From: CAWDBV01 sp963800705
Lineage (GTDB): Bacteria; Actinomycetota; Thermoleophilia; Solirubrobacterales; 70-9
Direction: 5' to 3'
Assembly (NCBI GenBank): GCA_963800705.1
Contig: CAWDBV010000002.1
Location: 372,001 to 436,000 of the forward strand
Length of the DNA stretch: 64,000 nucleotides
The notes beneath the pieces were generated by a model that was not told where the DNA came from, did not search any database, and saw only the letters and a list, made by a program, of their open reading frames with translations. Below are positions 43,698-51,486 of this stretch, piece after piece; within the stretch, counting starts at the first letter, position 1, and every line of letters starts with the position of its first letter. A program made the position numbers and the translations under genes.

Positions 43698-44303
43698 TTG
43701 GACCTAGCCTCAACCGTCTTCAGCACCGGCTGGGCCTCGGGCGTCAATGCCTACGCGACCGTGCTCGTGCTCGGGATCCTCGGGCGGGCAGGGGTGGGGG
43801 AGGTGCCCGATGAGCTCACCAAGGAGCCGATCATGATCGGCGCCGGGGTGATGTACGCGATCGAGTTCGTCACCGACAAGATCCCGCTCCTCGACAACAC
43901 CTGGGACCTGCTCCACACCGCGATCCGCCCGGCGATCGGCAGCCTGCTCGGGATCGAGTTCGCCGACGCCGATCAGGCGGCGAGCACGATCGACGACGTG
44001 ACGGCCGGGGTCGGCTCCGGGGCGACCGCGCTCACCAGCCACGCGATCAAGTCGAGCCTGCGGCTCGGGATCAACGCCTCGCCGGAGCCGTTCTCGAACA
44101 TCATCACCAGCCTCGCCGAGGACGCGGCGGTGATCGGGGTGACCGCGCTCGCTGTCGAGCACCCGACCGAGGCGGCGATCATCGTCGCTGTCCTGCTCGC
44201 GATCGGGATCGGCCTCGTGATCCTGATCTGGAGCCGGATCCGCAAGGCCTGGAAGAACCGCCAGGCGCGCAAGGCGGCCGAGCGAGAATCGGCGCCGCCC
44301 TAG
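43698..44303 (+). CDS. DUF4126-like membrane protein
   Basis: 201 residues from TTG 43698. Start SGWASGVNAYATVLVLGILGR-type motif (here STGWASGVNAYATVLVLGIL), then VMYAIEFVTDKIPLLDNTWD, characteristic of DUF4126. Several helices follow and the last (IIVAVLLAIGIGLVILIW) leads into a basic cytoplasmic end (RKAWKNRQARKAAERES). Function unknown. The TTG start has no clear binding site, but the conserved N-terminus begins within a few residues of it. Confidence 0.8.
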   Translation: MDLASTVFSTGWASGVNAYATVLVLGILGRAGVGEVPDELTKEPIMIGAGVMYAIEFVTDKIPLLDNTWDLLHTAIRPAIGSLLGIEFADADQAASTIDDVTAGVGSGATALTSHAIKSSLRLGINASPEPFSNIITSLAEDAAVIGVTALAVEHPTEAAIIVAVLLAIGIGLVILIWSRIRKAWKNRQARKAAERESAPP

Positions 44304-44318
44304 CGGCGGGCGAGGGGT

Positions 44319-44324
44319 TACGGT
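44319..44324 (+). promoter_or_regulatory. -10 element TACGGT, leaderless type
   Basis: TACGGT ends 7 bases before ATG 44332 of the sigma-factor gene. An earlier ATG (44328) is out of frame. Confidence 0.5.
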
Positions 44325-44331
44325 CAGATGC

Positions 44332-44877
44332 ATGGCAGAGGGGCAATTCGGCAGATTGCTGGTCGCGGCGCGAGCCGGCAGCGAGGAGGCATGGGCGTCG
44401 CTCTACCGCTCGCTCGCGCCCGCGGTGCTGGGTTACCTGCGCGCCAACCGCGCCCCCGATCCCGAGGACACGATGAGCGAGTGCTTCCTGCAGCTGGCCC
44501 GCGACATCGGATCGTTCGAGGGCGATGAGCGGAGCTTCCGGGCCTGGGCATTCACCGTCGCGCACCACCGGCTGATCGACGCTCGGCGCTACGACCAGCG
44601 CCGCCCCGTCGATCCGGTGGCAGAGCCTCCCGAGGCCGCGACCGAAACCGGCGAGGACGCCGCCACCGAGGCGATGGCGAAGATCGGCTCCGAACAGGTT
44701 CAGCAAGTGCTCGCGAAGCTGTCCGAGGACCAAAAGGCGGTATTGCTGCTCAGGATCGTCGGAGACCTGACCGTCGCCGAGGTGGCGAAGACGCTCGGCA
44801 AGCGCCAGGGCGCGGTCAAGCAGCTGCAGCGCCGGGGACTTGCGGCGGTAAAGCGCGACCTCGAGAGGGGGGCGTAA
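44332..44877 (+). CDS. ECF-type RNA polymerase sigma factor
   Basis: 181 residues. Region 2: EEAWASLYRSLAPAVLGYLR, PDPEDTMSECFLQLARDIGS, and FRAWAFTVAHHRLIDARR (the -10 recognition and promoter-melting part). Region 4: LSEDQKAVLLLRIVGDLTVA followed by the helix-turn-helix KTLGKRQGAVKQLQRRGLA. Regions 1.1 and 3 are absent, as in ECF sigma factors. The next gene, 4 bases downstream, is a membrane protein fitting an anti-sigma partner. Confidence 0.92.
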   Translation: MAEGQFGRLLVAARAGSEEAWASLYRSLAPAVLGYLRANRAPDPEDTMSECFLQLARDIGSFEGDERSFRAWAFTVAHHRLIDARRYDQRRPVDPVAEPPEAATETGEDAATEAMAKIGSEQVQQVLAKLSEDQKAVLLLRIVGDLTVAEVAKTLGKRQGAVKQLQRRGLAAVKRDLERGA

Positions 44878-44881
44878 CTCT

Positions 44882-45625
44882 GTGAGCGGGAATGACGCTT
44901 TCGAAGGACAGATGGACGAAAAGGTCGAAAACTTCCTGCGCGCGCTGCGCGAGGAGTCCCTCGTGCAGCCCGATCCCAGCGTCCAGGGCGAGCTCGTCAA
45001 CCGGCTCGCGGAAACCGCCCGCGCCGCCGGCCGCGAGGGTGCCGCGCCTGTCCATAAGCCGGCCCCGAAGGCCTGGTGGCGCGTCCGGATGCCGGCACGC
45101 GTTGCGCTCGTCGCCGGGCTGCTCGTGGTCTCGACCGCGGGTCTCGCCGTTGCCGGCGTGAAGCTTCCCGAGCCCGCGCGCGACGCGTTCGAAAAGGTCG
45201 GGGTCTCGCTGCCGAACCAGCCCGATGACGATCCGGCGGCGCCCACACCCTCCGAGGATTCCGGCGACGATGCCGCTCCGCAGAAGGCCGAGCCGGCGAA
45301 GAACAAGCCGAAGGCGAAGAAGGGCAAGTCCGACAAGGCGCCGAAGGCGAAGCCCAATGACGACGCCGAGCCCGGGAACTCCGGCTCGGCCCCGGGTCAC
45401 ACGAAGCCGCCCTCCGAGCCGGCCGACCCGGTCAAGCCGGCAAAGCCTGTGAAGCCTGCGAAGCCGGTCAAGCCGCCCCGGGCGACGAAACCCGCGAAGC
45501 AAAAGTCGGTCAGGCCCCCCAGGCCCCCAAGGCCGCCAAGGCCGCCAAGGCCGCCCAGGCCCGAGCCGACGCCGCCGCAGCAGTCTGAGCAGCCGGCCAA
45601 GGAACCGAAGGCCCGACTGCTCTAA
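44882..45625 (+). CDS. probable anti-sigma factor, membrane protein with Lys/Pro-rich exterior
   Basis: 247 residues, GTG 44882, 4 bases after the sigma-factor stop. An N-terminal cytoplasmic helical part of about 70 residues (EKVENFLRALREESLVQPDP, VNRLAETARAAG) precedes one helix (VALVAGLLVVSTAGLAVAG). The exterior begins with LPEPARDAFEKVGVSLPN and becomes low-complexity: Lys/Asp, then KPAKPVKPAKPVKPP, then repeated RPP units. The cytoplasmic part has no clear HxxxCxxC zinc motif, so it is not a classical ZAS domain. Position and topology are the main arguments. The exterior resembles cell-wall-spanning segments. Confidence 0.7.
   Translation: MSGNDAFEGQMDEKVENFLRALREESLVQPDPSVQGELVNRLAETARAAGREGAAPVHKPAPKAWWRVRMPARVALVAGLLVVSTAGLAVAGVKLPEPARDAFEKVGVSLPNQPDDDPAAPTPSEDSGDDAAPQKAEPAKNKPKAKKGKSDKAPKAKPNDDAEPGNSGSAPGHTKPPSEPADPVKPAKPVKPAKPVKPPRATKPAKQKSVRPPRPPRPPRPPRPPRPEPTPPQQSEQPAKEPKARLL
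45512..45563 (+). repeat. short tandem repeat encoding Arg-Pro-Pro units
   Basis: Six near-identical 9-base units (AGGCCGCCA and variants) encode RPP repeats in the exterior domain of the anti-sigma candidate. Such repeats are prone to copy-number change. Confidence 0.7.
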
Positions 45626-45644
45626 GCCGGGAAAAGTAGTTTGC

Positions 45645-45650
45645 TAGGCT
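45645..45650 (+). promoter_or_regulatory. -10 element TAGGCT, leaderless type
   Basis: TAGGCT ends 6 bases before GTG 45657. The AT-rich AATTAT between them may also be read by the MarR protein itself. Confidence 0.5.
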
Positions 45651-45656
45651 AATTAT

Positions 45657-46118
45657 GTGCCCGCAAACGCAAAAGCCCCGAAGCCAGCGGTAGACCTCGA
45701 GCTCGCCGCGCGCCTGCGGCTCGCGATCACACGCACCGCTCGCCGCCTCCGCCAGGAGGCGGGAACCGACCTCGGCCCTTCGCAGGCCGCGGCGCTGGCG
45801 ACGCTCGAGCGCAGCGGCCCGCTCGCCCCGAGCGAGCTCGCCAAGCTCGAGCGGATAAAGCGCCCGACCGCGACCCGGATCATCGCCAAGCTGACCGACG
45901 CGGGCCTGGTCGAGCGGACCCCCGATCCCGAGGACGGTCGCTGCGCGCTGGTCAGCGTCACCGCGGCCGGCCGCGCCCTGCTCCGCAAGCTGCGCGGGCG
46001 CAAGACCGCCTATCTGGCACAGCGGCTCGGCGATCTCGACGCCGGCGACGCGGCCGCGATTGAGCGCGCCGCGGAAGTGCTCGAGCGGATGCTCGAGGAT
46101 CACGGTGAGCGCGCTTGA
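45657..46118 (+). CDS. MarR-family transcriptional regulator
   Basis: 153 residues from GTG 45657. Winged helix: LGPSQAAALATLERSGPLAP, SELAKLERIKRPTATRIIAK (recognition helix) and the wing GLVERTPDPEDGRCALVSVT, followed by the dimer helix. It overlaps the MFS exporter by 4 bases, so it is the classical regulator/efflux pair and probably represses its own operon until a ligand binds. The short TAGGCT/AATTAT region before GTG is the likely operator. Confidence 0.9.
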   Translation: MPANAKAPKPAVDLELAARLRLAITRTARRLRQEAGTDLGPSQAAALATLERSGPLAPSELAKLERIKRPTATRIIAKLTDAGLVERTPDPEDGRCALVSVTAAGRALLRKLRGRKTAYLAQRLGDLDAGDAAAIERAAEVLERMLEDHGERA

Positions 46119-47329
46119 CTGACGCCCTGAACCGCTCCTTCGACTCCCTCCGCATACCGAACTACCGCCGCTTCTTCACCGGGCAGCTGGTCTCGATCAG
46201 CGGCAACTGGATGCAGACGGTCGCCGAGATGTGGTTGATCCTCACCCTGACCGGCAGCGGCGTCGCGGTCGGGGTTACGAGCGCGCTCCAGTTCGTGCCG
46301 ATGCTTTTCCTCGGCGCATGGGGAGGCCTGATCGCCGACCGGGTCGACAAGCGCCGCCTACTGATCGTCACCCAGTCGCTGCACATGGCAGTGGCGCTGA
46401 CGATGTTCGGCCTCGCAGCCGCCGGGATCATCGAGCCGTGGATGGTGTTCGCGCTCGTCTTCGCCCGGGGAACCGTGAACGCCGTCGACTACCCGACCCG
46501 GCAGGCCTTCGTCTTCGAGCTCGTCGGCCGCAAGCGGGTCGTCAACGCGGTCAGCCTCAACAGCGTCCTCGTCCACAGCTCGCGGATCATCGGGCCGGCG
46601 ATCGCCGGGATCCTGATCGCGACGGTCGGGACCGCGGTCTGCTTCGGAATCAACGCGCTTACTTTCGCGGCGATGATCGCGGCGCTTGCACTGATGGACG
46701 TCTCGACGCTGCGCCCCTCCAAGGTCGTGCCGCGCGAGCCCGGCGCGGTCCGCGCCGGCCTCCGCTACGTGCGCGGCACCCCGGCGCTCTGGATCCCGCT
46801 GGCGCTGATGGCCCTGGTCGGCACGCTCGGCTTCAACTTCCAGTCGGTGCTGCCGCTGCTCGCGCAGCTGAGCTTCGACGGTGGCGCCACCGCCTACGCG
46901 GTGCTGGTCAGCGCGATGGGACTCGGCGCGGTGATCGGCGCCCTGGTGACCGGCGCCCGCAACCGGGTCAGCCCGGCGCTGCTCGCGGCGGCCGCCGCCG
47001 CGTTCGGGGTTCTCTCGCTGGTCGCGGCTGGCGCCCCGAGCCTGGCGCTCGAGGCGGTGGCGCTGGTGCCGCTCGGCGCCGCCGCGGTGATGCTCGCCTC
47101 GTCCATCAACTCCGCCCTCCAGCTCGCCTCCGAGCCGACGATGCGCGGCCGTGTGATGGCGCTCTACTCGGTCGTCTTCCTCGGCTCGACGCCGATCGGC
47201 GCCCCGCTTGCCGGCTGGCTCTCGGAGGCGACCGACCCGCGCGCGGCGCTGCTGATGGCCGGCGTCGCCGGGCTTGCAGCAGCCGCGCTGGCGCGGTTCG
47301 CCTTTGCGAGGGCCGATTCGGTCGGATAA
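46115..47329 (+). CDS. MFS efflux transporter (EntS/MFS_3-like)
   Basis: 404 residues, twelve helices. TTG 46115 overlaps the MarR stop. FDSLRIPNYRRFFTGQLVSI and ISGNWMQTVAEMWLI form helix 1, and WGGLIADRVDKRRLLIVTQ is the MFS motif A. VDYPTRQAFVFELVGRKRV and NSVLVHSSRIIGPAIAGILI are typical for the MFS_3 exporter group (enterobactin exporter and macrolide pumps). Probably exports a toxic compound sensed by the MarR protein. Its stop TAA is part of the -10 of the next gene. Confidence 0.9.
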   Translation: MTDALNRSFDSLRIPNYRRFFTGQLVSISGNWMQTVAEMWLILTLTGSGVAVGVTSALQFVPMLFLGAWGGLIADRVDKRRLLIVTQSLHMAVALTMFGLAAAGIIEPWMVFALVFARGTVNAVDYPTRQAFVFELVGRKRVVNAVSLNSVLVHSSRIIGPAIAGILIATVGTAVCFGINALTFAAMIAALALMDVSTLRPSKVVPREPGAVRAGLRYVRGTPALWIPLALMALVGTLGFNFQSVLPLLAQLSFDGGATAYAVLVSAMGLGAVIGALVTGARNRVSPALLAAAAAAFGVLSLVAAGAPSLALEAVALVPLGAAAVMLASSINSALQLASEPTMRGRVMALYSVVFLGSTPIGAPLAGWLSEATDPRAALLMAGVAGLAAAALARFAFARADSVG

Positions 47330-47332
47330 GCT
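47327..47332 (+). promoter_or_regulatory. -10 element TAAGCT containing an upstream stop codon
   Basis: TAAGCT begins with the MFS stop codon and ends 9 bases before ATG 47342. Confidence 0.45.
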
Positions 47333-47341
47333 CCGCGCTCG

Positions 47342-48457
47342 ATGAAGGTCGGCGGGACAGTCAGGGTTCTCGTTTGCGCGCTCGCGCTCGTGGCGCTGAT
47401 GGCACTCGCGCCGGCCAGCGCCTCGGCGATCCAGTCTGCGCGCTTCGCTAGCCCGACCGGCTCCGACGTGGCGAGCTGCGCCGACAACGACCCCTGCAGC
47501 ATCGAGACCGCGATCGAGGGCGCGCCAATCCCCGGCCTCGACATCTACCTCGCCCCCGGCACCTACACCGAGTCCGACAGCATCGTTTCGACGATGTCGA
47601 TGGCGATCGTCGGCGCCGGCTCGGGGCAGACCAGGCTGATCTCAACCGGCCTCGACGGGCTGGCCCTGAGCGCAGCGCTGACCACCGTCTCCGATCTCTC
47701 GGTCCAGAGCAGCAGCGCCGGGTCTGCGCTCACCTCCTCGGGCGCGAACGTGACGATCGAGCGCGTGATCGCGACCAACTCGGGCAATGCAGGCGCGGCC
47801 TGCTACGTCGAGTCGCAAACCGCCGTCGTCCGCGACACGATCTGCTCGCAGAGCGGTCCGGCGGGCCAGGGGATCGTCGCGTCCTCGGGTGGAGGTGTCG
47901 ACATCGACGTCTTCCTTCGCAACGTCACGGCCCACCATTCCGGGACCGGTCACGCGATCTTCGTATCGGGCACCGGCGCGGGCACGGACACGGACGTCGA
48001 CATCAAGAACTCGATCGGGCACGCGCCCGCGGGGAACGGCCTCTATGTCACCACCGACAACGTCGGCAGCGCCTTTGCTACCTACGACTACTCGAACGTC
48101 AACAGCCCGCTGGCCGTGAACACAGGCGCATTCGTCCCGGGCGGGAACAACAGCGGCGGCACGCTGATGTTCACCTCGCTGCCGTCCGACCTCCATCTGT
48201 TGCCGGGCTCCGACGGCATCGACGAGGCCTCGCGCCTTTACGCGAGCTCGCTCGACGTCGACAAGCAGGTGCGCGGCAACAGCCGGGTTGACATCGGCGC
48301 CGACGAGCTCAATCCGCCGCCGCAAGTACCGATCTCCGCGCCCGCGATGACCACGCTCCCGGCGCCGGTGGCAACGCCCCTGGCGACGACGGCCAAGAAG
48401 TGCAAGAAGGGCCAGAAGCTGAAGAAGGGCAAGTGCAAGAAGAAGAAGAAGAAGTAG
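47342..48457 (+). CDS. secreted beta-helix surface protein with Cys-Lys tail
   Basis: 371 residues. Signal peptide 1-28 (VALMALAPASASA). Unlike the CSLREA group it starts with ASPTGSDVASCADNDPCSIE, a pattern found in right-handed parallel beta-helix proteins, and continues with rung motifs (TVSDLSVQSSSAG, TIERVIATNSGNAG, FLRNVTAHHS, DIKNSIGHAP). VRGNSRVDIGADELNPPP ends the domain, then a Pro/Thr linker and the canonical Cys-x10-Cys lysine tail. Leaderless promoter. The next gene is a paralogue starting 8 bases after the stop. Confidence 0.85.
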   Translation: MKVGGTVRVLVCALALVALMALAPASASAIQSARFASPTGSDVASCADNDPCSIETAIEGAPIPGLDIYLAPGTYTESDSIVSTMSMAIVGAGSGQTRLISTGLDGLALSAALTTVSDLSVQSSSAGSALTSSGANVTIERVIATNSGNAGAACYVESQTAVVRDTICSQSGPAGQGIVASSGGGVDIDVFLRNVTAHHSGTGHAIFVSGTGAGTDTDVDIKNSIGHAPAGNGLYVTTDNVGSAFATYDYSNVNSPLAVNTGAFVPGGNNSGGTLMFTSLPSDLHLLPGSDGIDEASRLYASSLDVDKQVRGNSRVDIGADELNPPPQVPISAPAMTTLPAPVATPLATTAKKCKKGQKLKKGKCKKKKKK

Positions 48458-48465
48458 GCGCGTCG

Positions 48466-49599
48466 GTGGCGGGCAAGGGGATCTTCGGAAGTCTGGCCGT
48501 CGTTGCGGCGCTGGCGTTCGCTACGCCGGCAGGGGCCGCCGACCGCTACGTCGACGCCGTCGCCGGTGCAAATGACCTGAGTGCGTGCACCGCGCCGCCG
48601 CCCGCCGACGGCTGTGACTTCGAGCACGCGGTCGAGGGCGCACAGACCGGGGTCGGCGACAACGTGTTCGTGGCCCCGGGCGACTATGTCGAGACAGACA
48701 CGATCACGGTCATGGATGCCGACGTCAGCGTCATCGGCCCGGGCGCCGCGGCCGCGAAGCTGAGTACGAGCGCGCCTTCGTGGGGGGTCTACACGAGCCA
48801 GTCCGGGATCTCGATCAGCGGGCTGCGGATCGACTACAGCGGCGGTGGCGACGCGCTCTTTATCGAGGCGAACACCAACCTTGTCGAGCGGGTCAGGGTC
48901 TCGGCGACCGCGGGAAGCTCAGCCTGCCGGCTGCTCTACAGCGCGGAGCTCCGCGACACCGTCTGCCGCAAGCTAAACGGAGGCGACGCCGCGATCAAGA
49001 TCGATCCGAACGTTCCCGCGAGCATGACCCTTCGCAACGTGACCGCGTTCGCTAGCGGCGGGTCCGCGAACGCGGTGGACGCATATGTCCTGGCGGGCGA
49101 CAATCTCACTGTCAACGTGCGCAACTCGGTTCTCAACGCGCCCGATGCGGCGGTCGCCGATGTCGCTGCGTCTACCGACGGAGGGACGATGAACACCATC
49201 GACCTCGATTACTCGTCCTACGCCGACGAGTCCGACCCGGATGCCACCACCGCAGTCACTGATCCCGGAACGCTCAACAACATCGAGGAGCCACTCCTCT
49301 TCACCGACACCACCTTCCACCAGAGCCTCACCTCGCCGACGATCGACAAGGGCTCGGCCATGTTCCTCAATCCCGGCGAGCTCGACATCGACGGTACGGC
49401 TCGAGTCCAGGGATCGGCCCCGGACATCGGCGCAGACGAGTTTGCTCCGCTGCCGACGAGCGAGCCGCCGCCGGCGTCTTCAACCCCGGTCACGCCGGTA
49501 CCGGTGACCCCGCTGACCGCGCGCAAGAAGTGCAAGAAGGGACGCAAGCTGAAGAAGGGCAAGTGCAAGAAGCGTAAGAAGTCGGGCAAGGGTCGATAG
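48466..49599 (+). CDS. secreted beta-helix surface protein with Cys-Lys tail (paralogue of preceding gene)
   Basis: 377 residues from GTG 48466, 8 bases after the previous stop, so probably co-transcribed. Signal peptide SLAVVAALAFATPAGAA. Organisation matches its neighbour: RYVDAVAGANDLSACTAPPP, CDFEHAVEGAQTGVGDNVFV, FVAPGDYVETDTI, rungs (MTLRNVTAFASG, NVRNSVLNAP), VQGSAPDIGADEF, linker, tail with Cys-x10-Cys ending in Lys/Gly/Arg. The tail DNA is almost identical to that of the 59629 gene. Confidence 0.85.
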   Translation: MAGKGIFGSLAVVAALAFATPAGAADRYVDAVAGANDLSACTAPPPADGCDFEHAVEGAQTGVGDNVFVAPGDYVETDTITVMDADVSVIGPGAAAAKLSTSAPSWGVYTSQSGISISGLRIDYSGGGDALFIEANTNLVERVRVSATAGSSACRLLYSAELRDTVCRKLNGGDAAIKIDPNVPASMTLRNVTAFASGGSANAVDAYVLAGDNLTVNVRNSVLNAPDAAVADVAASTDGGTMNTIDLDYSSYADESDPDATTAVTDPGTLNNIEEPLLFTDTTFHQSLTSPTIDKGSAMFLNPGELDIDGTARVQGSAPDIGADEFAPLPTSEPPPASSTPVTPVPVTPLTARKKCKKGRKLKKGKCKKRKKSGKGR

Positions 49600-49652
49600 G
49601 TTGCGACACGTCTCGTCCTCGGCGGGACGGAACGTGGCGATCGGACCCTCCG

Positions 49653-51413
49653 CTAGTCCTCGAACAAGGCGTAGCCGTAGGACCCGCGCTTGTAGGCGAG
49701 CTTCGCGATCGCCGACATGCGCTCGTCGTCGTTGTCCTCGATCTGCGCGAATCGGCCCTTGACGCGGTCGGCGGCGCGGTGGCAGAAGGTGTCGGCTATG
49801 TAGCGCTCCTGGCCTGAGGGCTCGACGCCCTGCTCCTCGAAGATGTGGCCGACGCGGCTCATCAGCGAGATCTGCGCCCAGATGTCGGCGGCGTTGTCGG
49901 CGAGCCGCTTCTGCTGGTACTGCGCCTCGATGATCCCCTTCTTGTACTTGCGGAGCAGCTTCTCGGAGACGTCGCGGAGCTCCTTGACCTGCTCGGAGAC
50001 CGCGGCAGCCTGCGATTTCAGCTCCTCGTGGGCGAGCGTGATCTTGTCGGGGCGGACCTCGCGCATCACCCGGTCCGAGGCGTAGTCGAACAGCACCCCG
50101 ATCGAGCCGATCGGGTCCGAAAGCCCGACGTCGCCGACCTCCTCGAGCTTCTCGCCGAGCGGCTTCAGCCCGCCGAGCGCGATGAACTCGCGCATCACGT
50201 CGTTGGCGCCCTCGAAGATCGGGAAGATGCGGATGTCGCGGAGGATCTTCTCGTAGGGCTCGTCGCGCATGTAGCCGCCGCCGCCGCGCAGCTGCATCGC
50301 CCGGTTGGCCGCGTACCAGAGGAACTCGGTCCCCGAGACCTTGCAGATCGCCGACTCGAGCGAGTAGTCGGGGACGCCGGTGTCGACCAGCGCGCAGGTC
50401 AGGTAGCACATCGACTCGAGCCCGAACAAATAGGAGACCATCCAGCCGACCTTGTCCTGGACGAGCTCGAAGTCGGCGAGCGGGCGGCCGAACTGCTGGC
50501 GCGAGTTGACGCGGTCGATCGTCAAGTCCAGCAGCGTCTTCGCCGCCCCGACCGATCCGGTGCCGAGGCCGATCCGCCCGTTGTTGAGGATCTGCATCGC
50601 GATCCGGAAGCCCTCGCCGGGCTCGCCGAGCACGTTCTCGGCCGGGACGCGGACGTCGCGGAAGTAGAGCTTTCGGAGGTCGTTGCCGCGCAGCCCCATC
50701 GTGTCGAAGCGCTCGCCGACCTCGAACCCCTCCATGCCCTTCTCGAGGATGAGCGCGATGTGCTTGTCCTTGCCGTCGACCTCGCAGCGCGCGAAGGCGG
50801 TGAATACCGAGCCCTTGGAGCCGTTGCCGATGTAGCGCTTCTCACCGTTCAGGAGCCAGGAGCCGTCGGGCTGCTTCACCGCCCGCGACTCGATGCTGTA
50901 GGCGTCGGAGCCGGCGTTCGGCTCGGTGAGCGCGAAGCCGGCGAGCTTGCGGCCACTCGCGAGATCGGGGAGGAAGCGCTCCTTCTGCTCGTCGGTGCCG
51001 AACGTGTGGATGCCCTTGAAGCCGATCGACTGGTGGACGCCGAGCACGATCGCGAGCGTCGCGTCGATCTGGCCGATCGCCTCGAAGACGCGCGCGTAGC
51101 CGGTCTGCGAGAGGCCCTGGCCGCCGTATTTCTCGTCGACGTAGAGGCCGAGCAGCCCGCGCTCGCCGAGCCCGGCGATCACCTCGTCGCCGACCCAGCG
51201 CTGCTCCTCGACCGCGCGCGGGTCGTAGTGCTCGTCGCAGAACTCGCGCAGCGAGGTGATCAGCCCGCGGATCCGTTCCTGCTCGGACTGATCAGGGCGC
51301 GGAAACGGGAAGACGAGCTCTTCGTGGATCTCGCCGAGGAATAGCGACTTCGCGAACGAGGAGACCTTCTCGGCCTCGGGTTTCTTCTCTTCGATCGTCG
51401 CGGTCTCGGCCAC
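49653..51413 (-). CDS. acyl-CoA dehydrogenase (VLCAD/ACAD9-like with C-terminal extension)
   Basis: 586 residues from GTG 51413. The N-terminal alpha domain (YVDEKYGGQGLSQTGYARV) and the FAD/substrate block GFALTEPNAGSDAYSIESRA are clear. WLLNGEKRYIGNGSKGSVFT and RQQFGRPLADFELVQDKVGW follow. The catalytic Glu is in FPIFEGANDVMREFIAL. The C-terminal 170 residues form the extra helical domain of very-long-chain dehydrogenases. It catalyses the first step of beta-oxidation. Leaderless (TAGGCT 6 bases before GTG). Confidence 0.9.
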   Translation of the reverse strand: MAETATIEEKKPEAEKVSSFAKSLFLGEIHEELVFPFPRPDQSEQERIRGLITSLREFCDEHYDPRAVEEQRWVGDEVIAGLGERGLLGLYVDEKYGGQGLSQTGYARVFEAIGQIDATLAIVLGVHQSIGFKGIHTFGTDEQKERFLPDLASGRKLAGFALTEPNAGSDAYSIESRAVKQPDGSWLLNGEKRYIGNGSKGSVFTAFARCEVDGKDKHIALILEKGMEGFEVGERFDTMGLRGNDLRKLYFRDVRVPAENVLGEPGEGFRIAMQILNNGRIGLGTGSVGAAKTLLDLTIDRVNSRQQFGRPLADFELVQDKVGWMVSYLFGLESMCYLTCALVDTGVPDYSLESAICKVSGTEFLWYAANRAMQLRGGGGYMRDEPYEKILRDIRIFPIFEGANDVMREFIALGGLKPLGEKLEEVGDVGLSDPIGSIGVLFDYASDRVMREVRPDKITLAHEELKSQAAAVSEQVKELRDVSEKLLRKYKKGIIEAQYQQKRLADNAADIWAQISLMSRVGHIFEEQGVEPSGQERYIADTFCHRAADRVKGRFAQIEDNDDERMSAIAKLAYKRGSYGYALFED

Positions 51414-51419
51414 GGGCGC

Positions 51420-51425
51420 AGCCTA
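51420..51425 (-). promoter_or_regulatory. -10 element TAGGCT, leaderless type (minus strand)
   Basis: Minus-strand TAGGCT ends 6 bases before GTG 51413. It lies just beyond the terminator of the upstream secreted-protein gene. Confidence 0.5.
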
Positions 51426-51433
51426 ACGGGCGC

Positions 51434-51467
51434 AAAAGAGAGGCCGCCCGGGGGCGGCCTCTCTTTA
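51434..51467 (-). terminator. rho-independent terminator
   Basis: AAAGAGAGGCCGCC and GGCGGCCTCTCTTT form a perfect 14-bp stem with a 4-base loop; on the minus strand it is followed by TTTT. It ends the 51487-52098 transcript and insulates the dehydrogenase promoter. Confidence 0.85.
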
Positions 51468-51486
51468 ATGCTCGATCTGCTTCGGC

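Noticed and set aside
44882..45625. TonB-like protein because of the KP/RP-rich region
   Set aside because: It has no TonB C-terminal fold, comes from a probably monoderm actinobacterium, and follows a sigma factor directly.
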